DNA from: Candidatus Bathycorpusculum sp.
Lineage (GTDB): Archaea; Thermoproteota; Bathyarchaeia; Bathyarchaeales; Bathycorpusculaceae
Assembly: GCA_009779045.1 (NCBI GenBank)
Contig: WREZ01000030.1
Coordinates: forward strand, 1-10,117
Length of the DNA: 10,117 nucleotides
Reading direction: 5' to 3'
Below, one piece after another: positions 1-6,028 of this stretch (position 1 is its first letter; each line of letters starts with the position of its first letter). The notes below the pieces were generated by a model, which worked only from the letters and a program-made list of their open reading frames with translations, made no database searches and was not told where the DNA came from. Both the position numbers and the translations under genes were made by a program.

Positions 1-90
1 AGTTGCCCAGTTCTTTTAGCCGCTCAGGTTAAGTCCAGTCTGTTTAACGGTCGAAATGACCAAGTTAACGTCGGACTAACCAGCAAGTAA
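1..90 (+). CDS. C-terminal fragment of an unidentified protein (5' end outside window)
   Basis: Frame 1 is open from the first base to a TAA at 88-90, encoding 29 residues that start SCPVLLAAQVKSSL and end QVNVGLTSK. The other two forward frames close within the first 40 bases. The residue mix (an Ala/Val/Leu helix followed by a polar end) looks like a real protein C-terminus and not intergenic DNA, and the downstream parvulin gene has its own promoter-like element. I do not recognise the family and assign no function. The fragment is short enough that chance cannot be excluded. Confidence 0.45.
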   Translation, partial: SCPVLLAAQVKSSLFNGRNDQVNVGLTSK

Positions 91-126
91 ACAATAGACA
101 GCACCTTTCATAAAGTCTGTTTAGGG

Positions 127-140
127 AAAAAGCTATATGT
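127..140 (+). promoter_or_regulatory. Candidate BRE/TATA promoter of the parvulin gene
   Basis: A purine-rich stretch (gggaaaaa, 124-131) is followed by gctatatg (132-139), about 25-30 nt before the ATG at 164. That spacing fits an archaeal BRE/TATA element driving a leaderless or nearly leaderless transcript. No SD-like sequence precedes the ATG, which agrees with a leaderless start. The match to a consensus TATA box is only moderate. Confidence 0.4.
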
Positions 141-163
141 AAACACGTTGCTAAAGATTATTT

Positions 164-439
164 ATGCCCGATAAAGTACGTTGTGCTCATATTTTAGTAA
201 AAACCTTAACGGAAGCTCAAACAATAAAAGCACGTATAGACCAAGGTGAAAGTTTCTCTGAAATAGCCAAACAGTTTTCTCTTTGCCCTTCAGGTAAAAA
301 AGGTGGAGACCTTGGCACTTTTGGACGAGGCCAAATGGTAAAGCCTTTCGAAATTGCTGCGTTTCAGCTTGAAAAAGATAAAGTTTCGGACCCTGTTAAG
401 ACAGAATTCGGGTACCACATAATCAAACGATTAGGTTAA
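164..439 (+). CDS. Parvulin-type peptidyl-prolyl cis-trans isomerase, stand-alone single domain
   Basis: This 91-residue cytosolic protein is essentially one parvulin domain, which catalyses cis-trans isomerisation of peptidyl-proline bonds and assists folding. Visible family landmarks are the N-terminal AHILV with catalytic-type His9, the CPSGKKGGDLG segment (Cys41 sits where Pin1 has its active-site Cys), FGRGQMVKPFE (Met58 and Phe62 of the proline pocket), and the C-terminal FGYHII with His85. The loop after His9 lacks the Arg pair that gives Pin1 its phospho-Ser/Thr preference, so a general parvulin of the Par10/archaeal type is likely. There is no signal peptide, unlike secreted PrsA or membrane PpiD. 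Similar short parvulins are known from Nitrososphaeria such as Cenarchaeum and Nitrosopumilus. The start is the first ATG, with a TATA-like element about 27 nt upstream. No functional link to the flanking genes is evident. Confidence 0.93.
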   Translation: MPDKVRCAHILVKTLTEAQTIKARIDQGESFSEIAKQFSLCPSGKKGGDLGTFGRGQMVKPFEIAAFQLEKDKVSDPVKTEFGYHIIKRLG

Positions 440-497
440 AAACAGTTTAATAACAAGGTTCATGTTTTATTCCTCTGATGAGATTTAACTGTTAAAA

Positions 498-1163
498 TTG
501 AGGCTTAAAACATTGAATATAACTCCTTTACGCCAAAATCAAAATGCGTTAATGATATGTATTATACTTTTTGTAGGATTCACATTTTTTTCAATCTTTA
601 GAACAAGTTTCAACTCAATCGATACTATAGTTAATTTATGGATAATTACCATTCATACTGACGCAGCAACTTTTATCGCAAAAATTGTTTCTGTCGCCTT
701 TGATACAATCGCTTTAGCTATAGCATCATTAGTAATAGCTGTTTTTCTTTTCATAAAAAATCATAAAACCCACAGTTTACTACTTTTAACAGGTATAGGC
801 GGAAATGCTTTATTTGTAGCCATCATAAAAAGCCTCACTCAAGTTACCCGACCTACAAACCAACTTTTATATAACTCAAATTTTTCATATCCCAGTGGTC
901 ACAGCACAGGCGTAGTTGTCTTTATTGGCTTAATAACTTATTTTGTTTGGTTAAACTGGAACAACAGTCAACGTGTAAAAATCTTATCTTCAGCAATTTT
1001 TGGTTTAATGGTTACTTTTGTAAGTTTTAACAGGATTTACCTCAATGTTCACTGGTTAACCGATGTTGTAGGGGGCTGCCTGTTTGGCGCATTTTGGTTA
1101 TCTTTTTGCATTCTAATTTATGAACAATTAAACTTAGCTGGCAAGTTTAAGTCTAACCGGTAA
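498..1163 (+). CDS. PAP2-family membrane phosphatase (phosphatidic acid/undecaprenyl-PP phosphatase-like)
   Basis: This 221-residue integral membrane protein carries the three PAP2 phosphatase signatures: K-x6-RP (Lys111, Arg118-Pro119), PSGH (132-135) with the catalytic His135, and R-x5-H-x3-D (Arg179, His185, Asp189). Asn replaces the usual Ser just before Arg179. About six hydrophobic segments are visible (roughly 18-36, 63-86, 94-110, 136-152, 161-176, 190-208). Family members dephosphorylate lipid phosphates such as phosphatidic acid, or polyprenyl diphosphate carriers; in an archaeon a dolichyl- or isoprenoid-phosphate substrate is plausible, but the sequence does not decide this. The start is uncertain. 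TTG at 498 gives a basic cytoplasmic N-terminus, while ATG at 552 would begin directly in the first helix. No clear SD precedes either. The gene stands alone between the parvulin and proteasome genes. Confidence 0.88.
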   Translation: MRLKTLNITPLRQNQNALMICIILFVGFTFFSIFRTSFNSIDTIVNLWIITIHTDAATFIAKIVSVAFDTIALAIASLVIAVFLFIKNHKTHSLLLLTGIGGNALFVAIIKSLTQVTRPTNQLLYNSNFSYPSGHSTGVVVFIGLITYFVWLNWNNSQRVKILSSAIFGLMVTFVSFNRIYLNVHWLTDVVGGCLFGAFWLSFCILIYEQLNLAGKFKSNR

Positions 1164-1181
1164 TTTGTTGCCTATTTGATA

Positions 1182-1208
1182 TTTTCATTTTTTAACAACT
1201 TTTTATTT
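1182..1208 (+). terminator. T-rich transcription stop region after the PAP2 gene
   Basis: A T6 run (1188-1193) and a T5 run (1200-1204), with further Ts around them, begin about 20 nt after the PAP2 stop codon. Archaeal RNA polymerase commonly terminates at such U-rich tracts without a hairpin. Function is inferred from composition and position only. Confidence 0.45.
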
Positions 1209-1284
1209 GTGCGCTTTCTCAACTTTTTAGCTCTGCCTTGTTTAATTGGGGTGTATGGCTATAACTCTTTATTGTGTTAATAGG

Positions 1285-1310
1285 AAGGTTTTTAGTTTAG
1301 TTATTATATG
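1285..1310 (+). promoter_or_regulatory. Candidate promoter of the psmA-exosome cluster
   Basis: An A/T-rich segment with ttattatatg (1301-1310) lies about 42-50 nt before the psmA ATG, preceded by purine-rich ggaaggt (1282-1288) and tttagtttag. A start about 25 nt downstream of the TATA-like core would fall near 1330-1335. The leader would then include the SD gaggt at 1340-1344. This is the only convincing promoter before the run psmA to rpl37Ae, so it probably drives the whole cluster. Confidence 0.45.
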
Positions 1311-1351
1311 AATCTGTGCAAAGTGTAGAAGTGTAAATTGAGGTTAACGTT

Positions 1352-2080
1352 ATGTCTGTATTTGCAGCACCAGGAGCTTATGATCGTGCAATTACTGTTT
1401 TCTCCCCTGATGGCCGACTTTTCCAAGTAGAATACGCCATGGAGTTAGTGAATCGTGGCGCTACCATTTTAGGTATCCAAACCGCTGAAGGTGTTGTACT
1501 TGGTTCTGAAGAAAACATTGAAGCCCTTGAGGAAGCCTGTTTTTCTTACAAAATTTTCCGTGTAGATGATCACGTAGGCGCAGCGATTGTCGGTTTAAGC
1601 TCTGACGCAAGAATCCTGATTGATCAGGCAAGAGTTTATTCTCAAAGTAATAAATTGACTTATGATGAACCTATAGATGTTGAAGTTGTAACTAAACGCA
1701 TTTGTGATATACAGCAAATGTACACGCAGCATGCTGGTGTAAGACCTTTTGGTGTATCTATTATTTTTGCTGGTGTCGATAAAACTGGTTCTCGTGTTTT
1801 TGGAACACATCCCAGTGGAACATACCGAGGTTACAAAGCAACTGCTTTAGGTGCAGGAAGAGAAACAGTTCTAAACATTCTCAAAGAAGAATACAAGGAC
1901 AACATGAGTCTTGAGGATATAACAAAACTTGCAGTAAAATGTTTAGTAAAAGCTTTAGAGGCAAGACAACTCCCACCAAGAATTAAAATAGCGGTTATAC
2001 CTACTGCAACTAAAACGCTTGAGATGTTCTCTGACGAAAAAATAGATACTTACATTAAAGAACTGGGTTTAAGTAAGTGA
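1352..2080 (+). CDS. psmA: 20S proteasome alpha subunit
   Basis: This 242-residue protein forms the outer heptameric rings of the 20S proteasome, which gate entry to the proteolytic beta chamber and dock ATPase activators (PAN/Cdc48). The alpha-subunit N-terminal signature is complete: YDRAITVFSPDGRLFQVEYA (residues 10-29), including the Tyr-Asp-Arg gating triad. Lys67 (YKIFRVDDH) matches the pocket lysine used by activator C-terminal tails. Later blocks RPFGVSIIFAGVD (131-143) and YKATALGAGRE (161-171) are typical. The segment GSEENIEALEEACFSYK (51-67) is strikingly acidic where Thermoplasma PsmA has a basic DKKVRSR stretch, and it seems one residue shorter. ATG at 1352 is preceded by SD gaggt (1340-1344, 7-nt spacer). 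It is the first gene of a same-strand cluster with SBDS and exosome genes, a well-known archaeal arrangement. The beta subunit is not here. Confidence 0.97.
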   Translation: MSVFAAPGAYDRAITVFSPDGRLFQVEYAMELVNRGATILGIQTAEGVVLGSEENIEALEEACFSYKIFRVDDHVGAAIVGLSSDARILIDQARVYSQSNKLTYDEPIDVEVVTKRICDIQQMYTQHAGVRPFGVSIIFAGVDKTGSRVFGTHPSGTYRGYKATALGAGRETVLNILKEEYKDNMSLEDITKLAVKCLVKALEARQLPPRIKIAVIPTATKTLEMFSDEKIDTYIKELGLSK

Positions 2081-2087
2081 CATTGTG

Positions 2088-2777
2088 ATGAGTGAAAGAT
2101 TCACTGTTGCACGTTTAACCAAAGAAGATGAACACTTCGAAATTTTGATAAAACCCCAAAAAGCATTAGATTACCATAACGGTAAAATTTCGGCAATAAC
2201 CGAAGTTTTAGCCGCTGACATAATTTTTTCTGATGCTAACAAAGGTACAAAAGTTTCTGAGGAAGCGATGAAAAAAGCTTTCAAAACAATTGATCCATTG
2301 AAAATTGCTGATGAAATTTTAAAAAAAGGCACTTTACAGTTAACAACAGATCAAAGACGTAAAATGGTTGAGGATAAACGCCGACAAATTATCGATTTTA
2401 TCTCTCGTCAAGCAGTTGACCCTAAAACAAATTTACCCCATCCACCTGCACGTATCGAAAATGCTATGGAACAAATTCGTTACCCCATTGACCCTTACAA
2501 GTCAGTGGAGGAGCAAGCTAATGACATAGTTAAATTACTTAGACCAATTTTGGCTTTAAAAATTGAGCAAGTAATTGTTGCAGTAAAAGTGCCCGCGCAA
2601 TATGCGTCAAGAGCTTATGGGACAATAAAATCTCTTGGTCTTCTTAAACGTGAAGAGTGGCGTGGTGATGGTTCTTGGTACGGAGAAATTGAAATGCCTG
2701 CTGGGGTATATGCTTCAATGTTAAATAAACTTGGTGATGTAACCAAGGGCAGTGGAGAAGCAAAAATAGTATCTTAA
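2088..2777 (+). CDS. SBDS/Sdo1-family ribosome maturation protein
   Basis: This 229-residue protein (one more if GTG at 2085 is used) is the archaeal SBDS homologue. In eukaryotes SBDS works with EFL1 to release eIF6 from 60S subunits, and archaeal versions are thought to act in large-subunit maturation. The three-domain family layout is visible. Near the N-terminus are RFTVARL and FEILIKP. The diagnostic block GTLQLTTDQRR lies near 82-92. Next comes AVDPKTNLPHPPARIENAM (110-128), then RYPIDPYKSVEEQA (132-145). The C-terminal ferredoxin-like domain has YGTIKSLGLLKREEWRGDGSW. The gene begins 4-7 nt after psmA, with GTG and ATG as adjacent in-frame start codons; I prefer ATG. Its placement before rrp4 is conserved widely in archaea and ties ribosome assembly to exosome expression. 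Confidence 0.96.
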   Translation: MSERFTVARLTKEDEHFEILIKPQKALDYHNGKISAITEVLAADIIFSDANKGTKVSEEAMKKAFKTIDPLKIADEILKKGTLQLTTDQRRKMVEDKRRQIIDFISRQAVDPKTNLPHPPARIENAMEQIRYPIDPYKSVEEQANDIVKLLRPILALKIEQVIVAVKVPAQYASRAYGTIKSLGLLKREEWRGDGSWYGEIEMPAGVYASMLNKLGDVTKGSGEAKIVS

Positions 2778-2811
2778 AATATGAGAAATGAAAATTTGGA
2801 TGAGAAAATTT

Positions 2812-3522
2812 ATGCCAACATACTTTGAAAAAAAACAACTTGTTATACCTGGAGAATTGCTTGCAGAAGGCGACTATTTACCAGGTGAAAATACATATGT
2901 AGATGAAAATAAAATCTATGCTCAACGAATTGGACTTGTAGATGTTGACAATAAAAAAGTTAGCATGGTTGCACTTAGGGCTTTTTATGTACCTAAAGTA
3001 GGCGACATAGTTATTGGAACTGTTACCGAAGTAGGATTCAGCGGTTGGACCGTTAACATAAAGTCTCCTTACAATGCAATGTTAAGAGCGTCAGACGTTT
3101 TAAGTAGGCCTTTTAAGCCACAAAATGATGAATTATCTACAGTTCTAAACGCAGGTGACTTAATTGTTGCAAAAATCGTTTCATACGATCGAGCACATGA
3201 CCCACAACTTACCGTTGGAGAACCAGGCCTTGGAAAGATCACACGCGGACAACTTCTTAATGTTGTGCCAACAAAGATTCCACGTGTTATTGGTCGAAAA
3301 GGCTCAATGATTTCTATGATTAAACAAGAAACAAACTGTCAAATTATTCTTGGGCTTAACGGCGTAGTTTTAGTCACTGGCAAGACTCCTGAAGATGAAG
3401 AACTTGCTATTACTGTAATTAAAAAAATCGAGCAGGAATCACACACAAGTGGTCTAACTGATCGTATTACTCAATTGCTTAAAGAAAATAAAGTAAAAAC
3501 TGAGGAATCTAAGAATGAATGA
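2812..3522 (+). CDS. rrp4: Exosome complex RNA-binding subunit Rrp4
   Basis: This cap subunit sits on the Rrp41-Rrp42 hexameric ring and feeds RNA into it for 3'-5' processing and decay. In the 236-residue form the N-terminal domain has the family motif [14 protein letters not shown] followed by GENTY; an S1 RNA-binding domain (about 58-125) contains [17 protein letters not shown]; a KH domain (about 150-205) contains [12 protein letters not shown] with the GxxG loop GRKG (161-164). A charged Lys/Glu tail ends the protein. I chose ATG at 2812 because ggatgag (2798-2804) lies 7 nt before it and homologues begin close to this point. In-frame ATGs at 2788 and 2800 would add 8 or 4 residues. The 3' end overlaps rrp41 by 8 nt, which suggests translational coupling and matches formation of one complex. 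Confidence 0.95.
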   Translation: MPTYFEKKQLVIPGELLAEGDYLPGENTYVDENKIYAQRIGLVDVDNKKVSMVALRAFYVPKVGDIVIGTVTEVGFSGWTVNIKSPYNAMLRASDVLSRPFKPQNDELSTVLNAGDLIVAKIVSYDRAHDPQLTVGEPGLGKITRGQLLNVVPTKIPRVIGRKGSMISMIKQETNCQIILGLNGVVLVTGKTPEDEELAITVIKKIEQESHTSGLTDRITQLLKENKVKTEESKNE

Positions 3523-4273
3523 TAAACCTGTTAAATTGATTGACAAAAAAGGTATTAGACTAGACGGTCGTAAAGCGACTGATCTTCGACCTCTAAAACT
3601 TCAAGTGGGGGTCCTCTCAAACGCTGATGGTTCAGCTTACATTGAACACGGTAAAAATAAAATTTTAGCCGCAGCTTTTGGCCCAAGAGAAATGCATCCA
3701 AAACACTTGGCTCTTGCAGATAGAATGGTTCTAAGATGTCGTTATCACATGGCTCCATTCTCAGTTCAAGAACGAAAATCACCTGCACCATCTAGGCGAG
3801 AAGTAGAACTTTCCAAAGTTATACGTGAATCACTAGAACCAGCATTATTTTTAGAACTCTACCCAAGAACAGGTGTAGATGTGTTTGTTGAAGTATTGCA
3901 AGCCGATGGTGGGACAAGATGCGCAAGTATTACTGCTGCTGCTTTGGCAATTGCTGATGCTGGTGTCCCAATGCGTGACCTTGTTGTTGCTTGTGCCGCC
4001 GGTAAAGTTGATGATACAATTGTCCTCGACTTACACGATGAAGAAGACAAACTCGGCTCCGCAGATGTTCCAGTCGCTTATATGCCATCATTAGACGCTA
4101 TTACTCTGCTTCAGATGGACGGCATTCTTACCCCCGACGAGTTCCAAAAAGCTGTAGACATGGCCATGGGTGGATGCAAGAAAATTTATGAGATGCAGAA
4201 AGAAGCGTTGAAAACCAAGTATATGGTTGTTAAAGACGTAGAAGAAAAAGAAGAGGAAGAGGTAGAAGAGTAA
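3515..4273 (+). CDS. rrp41: Exosome catalytic subunit Rrp41 (3'-5' exoribonuclease, RNase PH family)
   Basis: This 252-residue subunit supplies the phosphorolytic active site of the archaeal exosome, degrading RNA with phosphate (or adding tails in reverse) inside a hexamer with Rrp42. Visible features are [13 protein letters not shown] (15-27), the RNA- and phosphate-binding region [15 protein letters not shown] (74-88), [17 protein letters not shown] (93-109), and [17 protein letters not shown] (129-145). The catalytic acidic pair with the correct six-residue spacing is Asp178 and Asp184 ([11 protein letters not shown]). This distinguishes it from inactive Rrp42. The final ten residues are almost all Glu, an acidic tail not needed for the fold. 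ATG at 3515 overlaps the rrp4 stop, and the gene's own TAA shares one base with the rrp42 ATG. Confidence 0.97.
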   Translation: MNDKPVKLIDKKGIRLDGRKATDLRPLKLQVGVLSNADGSAYIEHGKNKILAAAFGPREMHPKHLALADRMVLRCRYHMAPFSVQERKSPAPSRREVELSKVIRESLEPALFLELYPRTGVDVFVEVLQADGGTRCASITAAALAIADAGVPMRDLVVACAAGKVDDTIVLDLHDEEDKLGSADVPVAYMPSLDAITLLQMDGILTPDEFQKAVDMAMGGCKKIYEMQKEALKTKYMVVKDVEEKEEEEVEE

Positions 4274-5064
4274 TGTCATCCCTTATTACAAGAGTTAAAT
4301 TGAAGCAAATTAGTCAACACATTGAAAATGGTAAGCGTTTAGACGAACGTGGTTTACATGACTATCGTCAAATAAAAATTGAGCAAGGTATAATTCAGAA
4401 AGCTGAAGGTTCAGCACGTGTTTACCTAGGAAAAACAGAGGTTCTAGTTGGCGTTAAAGTTGAAACAGGTGAACCATTTCCAGATACACCAAATGATGGT
4501 GTACAGACTGTAAATGCTGAACTTGTACCTTTAGCGTCACCAAACTTTGAGCCTGGTCCACCTGACGAAAACAGTATTGAACTAGCAAGAATCGTCGATC
4601 GTGGGCTACGTGAATCACACGCTATTGACACAGAAAAACTCTGTATTGAGGCAGGCAAAAAAGTCTTTGTCGTTTTCGTAGATGTTTACGTCCTCAACTA
4701 TGACGGTAACCTAATTGACGCTTCAGCCTTAGCTGCCTTAGCTGCACTAATGAACACTAAATTGCCTAAATATGAATACAAAGATGGCGAAGTGAAAATT
4801 AAGGAAGGATATACACAATTACCCATGAAGAGTCACCCAATCACTGTTACAATCGCTAAAATTAACAACCAACTTGTCATTGATCCCCAACTCGAAGAAG
4901 AACAAGTAATGGATTCAAGAATTTCTATTGCAGTCAACGAACAAGGTAACATTTGTGCCGTTCAGAAAGGTGGTTCAAGTTATTTCACACCGCAACAGAT
5001 TTTAGAAGCTTCAAAGCTTGCACAAGCAAAAGCAGCAGAACTGCGCAAAAAATTTGATTGGTGA
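4273..5064 (+). CDS. rrp42: Exosome non-catalytic ring subunit Rrp42 (RNase PH family)
   Basis: This 263-residue protein is the RNase PH-like partner of Rrp41. The two alternate in the hexameric ring, where Rrp42 helps bind RNA and complete the active site but lacks the catalytic acidic pair. Family blocks are GKRLDERGLHDYRQI (19-33), EGSARVYLGKTEVLVGVK (45-62), VNAELVPLASPNFEPGPP (80-97), ELARIVDRGLRES (103-115), and VFVDVYVLNYDGNLIDASALAALAAL near 134-158. The stretch from LPMKSHPITVTIAKI onward is the usual C-terminal half. Length is normal. The ATG overlaps the rrp41 stop by one base (taatg), so the two ring subunits are likely made in near-equal amounts by coupled translation. The gene ends in tga overlapping a GTG start of the next gene. 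Confidence 0.97.
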   Translation: MSSLITRVKLKQISQHIENGKRLDERGLHDYRQIKIEQGIIQKAEGSARVYLGKTEVLVGVKVETGEPFPDTPNDGVQTVNAELVPLASPNFEPGPPDENSIELARIVDRGLRESHAIDTEKLCIEAGKKVFVVFVDVYVLNYDGNLIDASALAALAALMNTKLPKYEYKDGEVKIKEGYTQLPMKSHPITVTIAKINNQLVIDPQLEEEQVMDSRISIAVNEQGNICAVQKGGSSYFTPQQILEASKLAQAKAAELRKKFDW

Positions 5065-5387
5065 AAAAGTTGCCAAAAATGAAGAAAGTTGGTTCAACTC
5101 GTGGATTAGGTGCTCGTTACGGTTCCACAGTTAGAAAACGCTATGTAAAAGTGATAACTGAATTAAAGAAGCCTCACAGATGTCCCCAATGCGGTTTCGT
5201 AAAAGTACACCGTGTAAGTGTCGGTGTATGGCAATGTAACAAATGTAACTATACCTATGCAGGTGGAGCATATACTCCAATAACAAAATTAGGTGTTATA
5301 GCTAAACGATCTGCAAAAGGCGCCATTGAAGAAACCCCAAAACCAGCTGTCTCAACAGTTGAAACAACATCTGAAGAAGCCGTGTAA
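5061..5387 (+). CDS. rpl37ae: Large-subunit ribosomal protein eL43 (L37Ae)
   Basis: This zinc-binding 50S protein has the hallmark core GLGARYGSTVRKRY and two CxxC knuckles, CPQC and CNKC (Cys41, Cys44, Cys59 and Cys62 from the GTG start), spaced like other eL43 proteins and followed by YAGGAYTP. The product is about 108 residues, longer than the roughly 85-95 usual for the family. The surplus is an Ala/Glu/Pro/Thr-rich tail after KRSAKGAIEE. The start is uncertain: GTG 5061 overlaps the rrp42 stop (gtga), TTG 5058 adds one residue, and ATG 5079 gives a 102-residue form starting MKKVGSTRG. It closes the exosome run; T-tracts follow at once. Confidence 0.93.
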   Translation: MKKLPKMKKVGSTRGLGARYGSTVRKRYVKVITELKKPHRCPQCGFVKVHRVSVGVWQCNKCNYTYAGGAYTPITKLGVIAKRSAKGAIEETPKPAVSTVETTSEEAV

Positions 5388-5393
5388 ACGCCT

Positions 5394-5424
5394 TCTTTTA
5401 CTTTTTTTAATTTTGTTTGTTTTC
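5394..5424 (+). terminator. T-rich transcription stop after rpl37Ae
   Basis: A T7 run (5402-5408) followed by ttttgtttgtttt begins 7 nt after the rpl37Ae stop. This is a strong candidate for an archaeal U-tract terminator ending the psmA-exosome transcript before pcc1. No stable hairpin is visible. Confidence 0.5.
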
Positions 5425-5432
5425 GCTTACCC

Positions 5433-5440
5433 TTATTTAT
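5433..5440 (+). promoter_or_regulatory. Candidate TATA element of pcc1
   Basis: Sequence ttatttat at 5433-5440 lies about 35-42 nt upstream of the pcc1 ATG. A start near 5463 would leave a short leader including gtga at 5465-5468. AT-richness of the region makes chance matches common. Confidence 0.3.
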
Positions 5441-5474
5441 TTGAACGATCCCTTATTTTTTGAAGTGAAGTAAC

Positions 5475-5732
5475 ATGACAATTAATGCTAAAGTGTCTGT
5501 GCGTATAAAATTCTCTAATTCTAAACAGCTCATCACCGCAGTTACAGCATTAAAACCTGAGGTTAATTCACCTGTTACCCATCGGTCAAATGTGGAACTA
5601 CAAATTCATGATTGCTTTCTTACTCTAACGGTTGACGCTGAAGATACTACTGCTTTACGAGCTACCGTTAATGCTTATTTACGTTGGATTGCCTCAACTA
5701 TGTCTGTTGTTGAAATAATTGAATGCATGTGA
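5475..5732 (+). CDS. pcc1: KEOPS complex subunit Pcc1
   Basis: This 85-residue protein matches Pcc1, the dimerising core subunit of KEOPS. KEOPS, with Kae1, Bud32 and Cgi121, transfers threonylcarbamoyl to A37 of ANN-decoding tRNAs (t6A). The family signature near the C-terminus is clear: LRATVNAYLRWI (61-72), preceded by the beta-strand pair ELQIHDCFLTLTVDAED (41-57). Its length is typical. The gene often follows rpl37Ae/rpoP in archaeal exosome clusters, which supports the call. ATG 5475 is preceded by gtga at 5465-5468. Here it is separated from rpl37Ae by 87 nt containing T-runs and a possible promoter, so it may be transcribed on its own. The other KEOPS genes are not in the window. Confidence 0.88.
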   Translation: MTINAKVSVRIKFSNSKQLITAVTALKPEVNSPVTHRSNVELQIHDCFLTLTVDAEDTTALRATVNAYLRWIASTMSVVEIIECM

Positions 5733-5960
5733 TTATCTTTAACATTTTCTATTTTAGATAGCTACCTTCAAGTTAATGAAAGCTTTTGTAAACCTGTTTT
5801 GCATGCTCTTGTGTGTACTGTTTTTTGTGATGTTTTTGTATTTTGCCCGTCAAGCGGAATTTTTTTGTCTCTTCCCAGTTCTTGTTAAAAAAAGCTTAAC
5901 AAATACTTACTTTAGGTTAGTTAGATGTTTATAAATTTCATTAAACGAATACTCCTGCAA
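5733..5960. other. T-rich non-coding spacer between the exosome and ribosomal clusters
   Basis: This is the upstream part of a 296-nt gap, rich in T (runs of six to seven near 5821-5826 and 5860-5866) and suitable for termination of pcc1. It holds a 7-bp inverted repeat (5882-5902) and an unsupported 52-codon reading frame (5776-5934) with no SD. I see no tRNA, rRNA fragment, rpoP or prefoldin gene in it. Confidence 0.6.
5882..5902. repeat. Perfect 7-bp inverted repeat, 7-nt loop
   Basis: TTGTTAA (5882-5888) pairs exactly with TTAACAA (5896-5902) around the loop aaaaagc. The stem has one G-C pair, so it is weak as an RNA hairpin but could serve as a dyad operator. It lies about 66 nt before the S13 TATA box. 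Chance is plausible in such AT-rich DNA. Confidence 0.3.
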
Positions 5961-5976
5961 GGGAAGGTTTAAATAA
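5961..5976 (+). promoter_or_regulatory. Strong BRE/TATA promoter of the rps13 ribosomal cluster
   Basis: gggaaggtttaaataa at 5961-5976 combines a purine-rich BRE-like stretch with the near-consensus TATA box tttaaata (5968-5975). It is the best promoter match in the window. A start about 25 nt downstream, near 6000, would give a leader of roughly 29 nt containing cggaag (6013-6018) before the S13 ATG at 6029. Confidence 0.75.
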
Positions 5977-6028
5977 ATACTGCCTTATTTCGTATATGCT
6001 TCAAGTTAAAAACGGAAGATAATTCAGA

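Noticed and set aside
1164..1351. Small gene or RNA in the PAP2-psmA gap
   Set aside because: Only T-runs and promoter-like AT-rich DNA are visible; there is no tRNA fold, no coding frame with an SD and no repeat.
2788..2811. Longer N-terminus for Rrp4 starting at ATG 2788
   Set aside because: It lacks an SD, adds residues MKIWMRKF not typical of the family, and ATG 2812 has a better-placed SD-like ggatgag.
3879..4094. Alternative + strand frame inside rrp41
   Set aside because: It is fully contained in rrp41 in another frame, gives a low-complexity Leu-rich product, and has no SD. It is a shadow of the real gene.
5822..5875. Possible C/D box guide RNA (gtgatgt near 5827 resembles box C)
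   Set aside because: No box D (CTGA) or C'/D' boxes follow at a suitable distance; one near-match in T-rich DNA is not enough.
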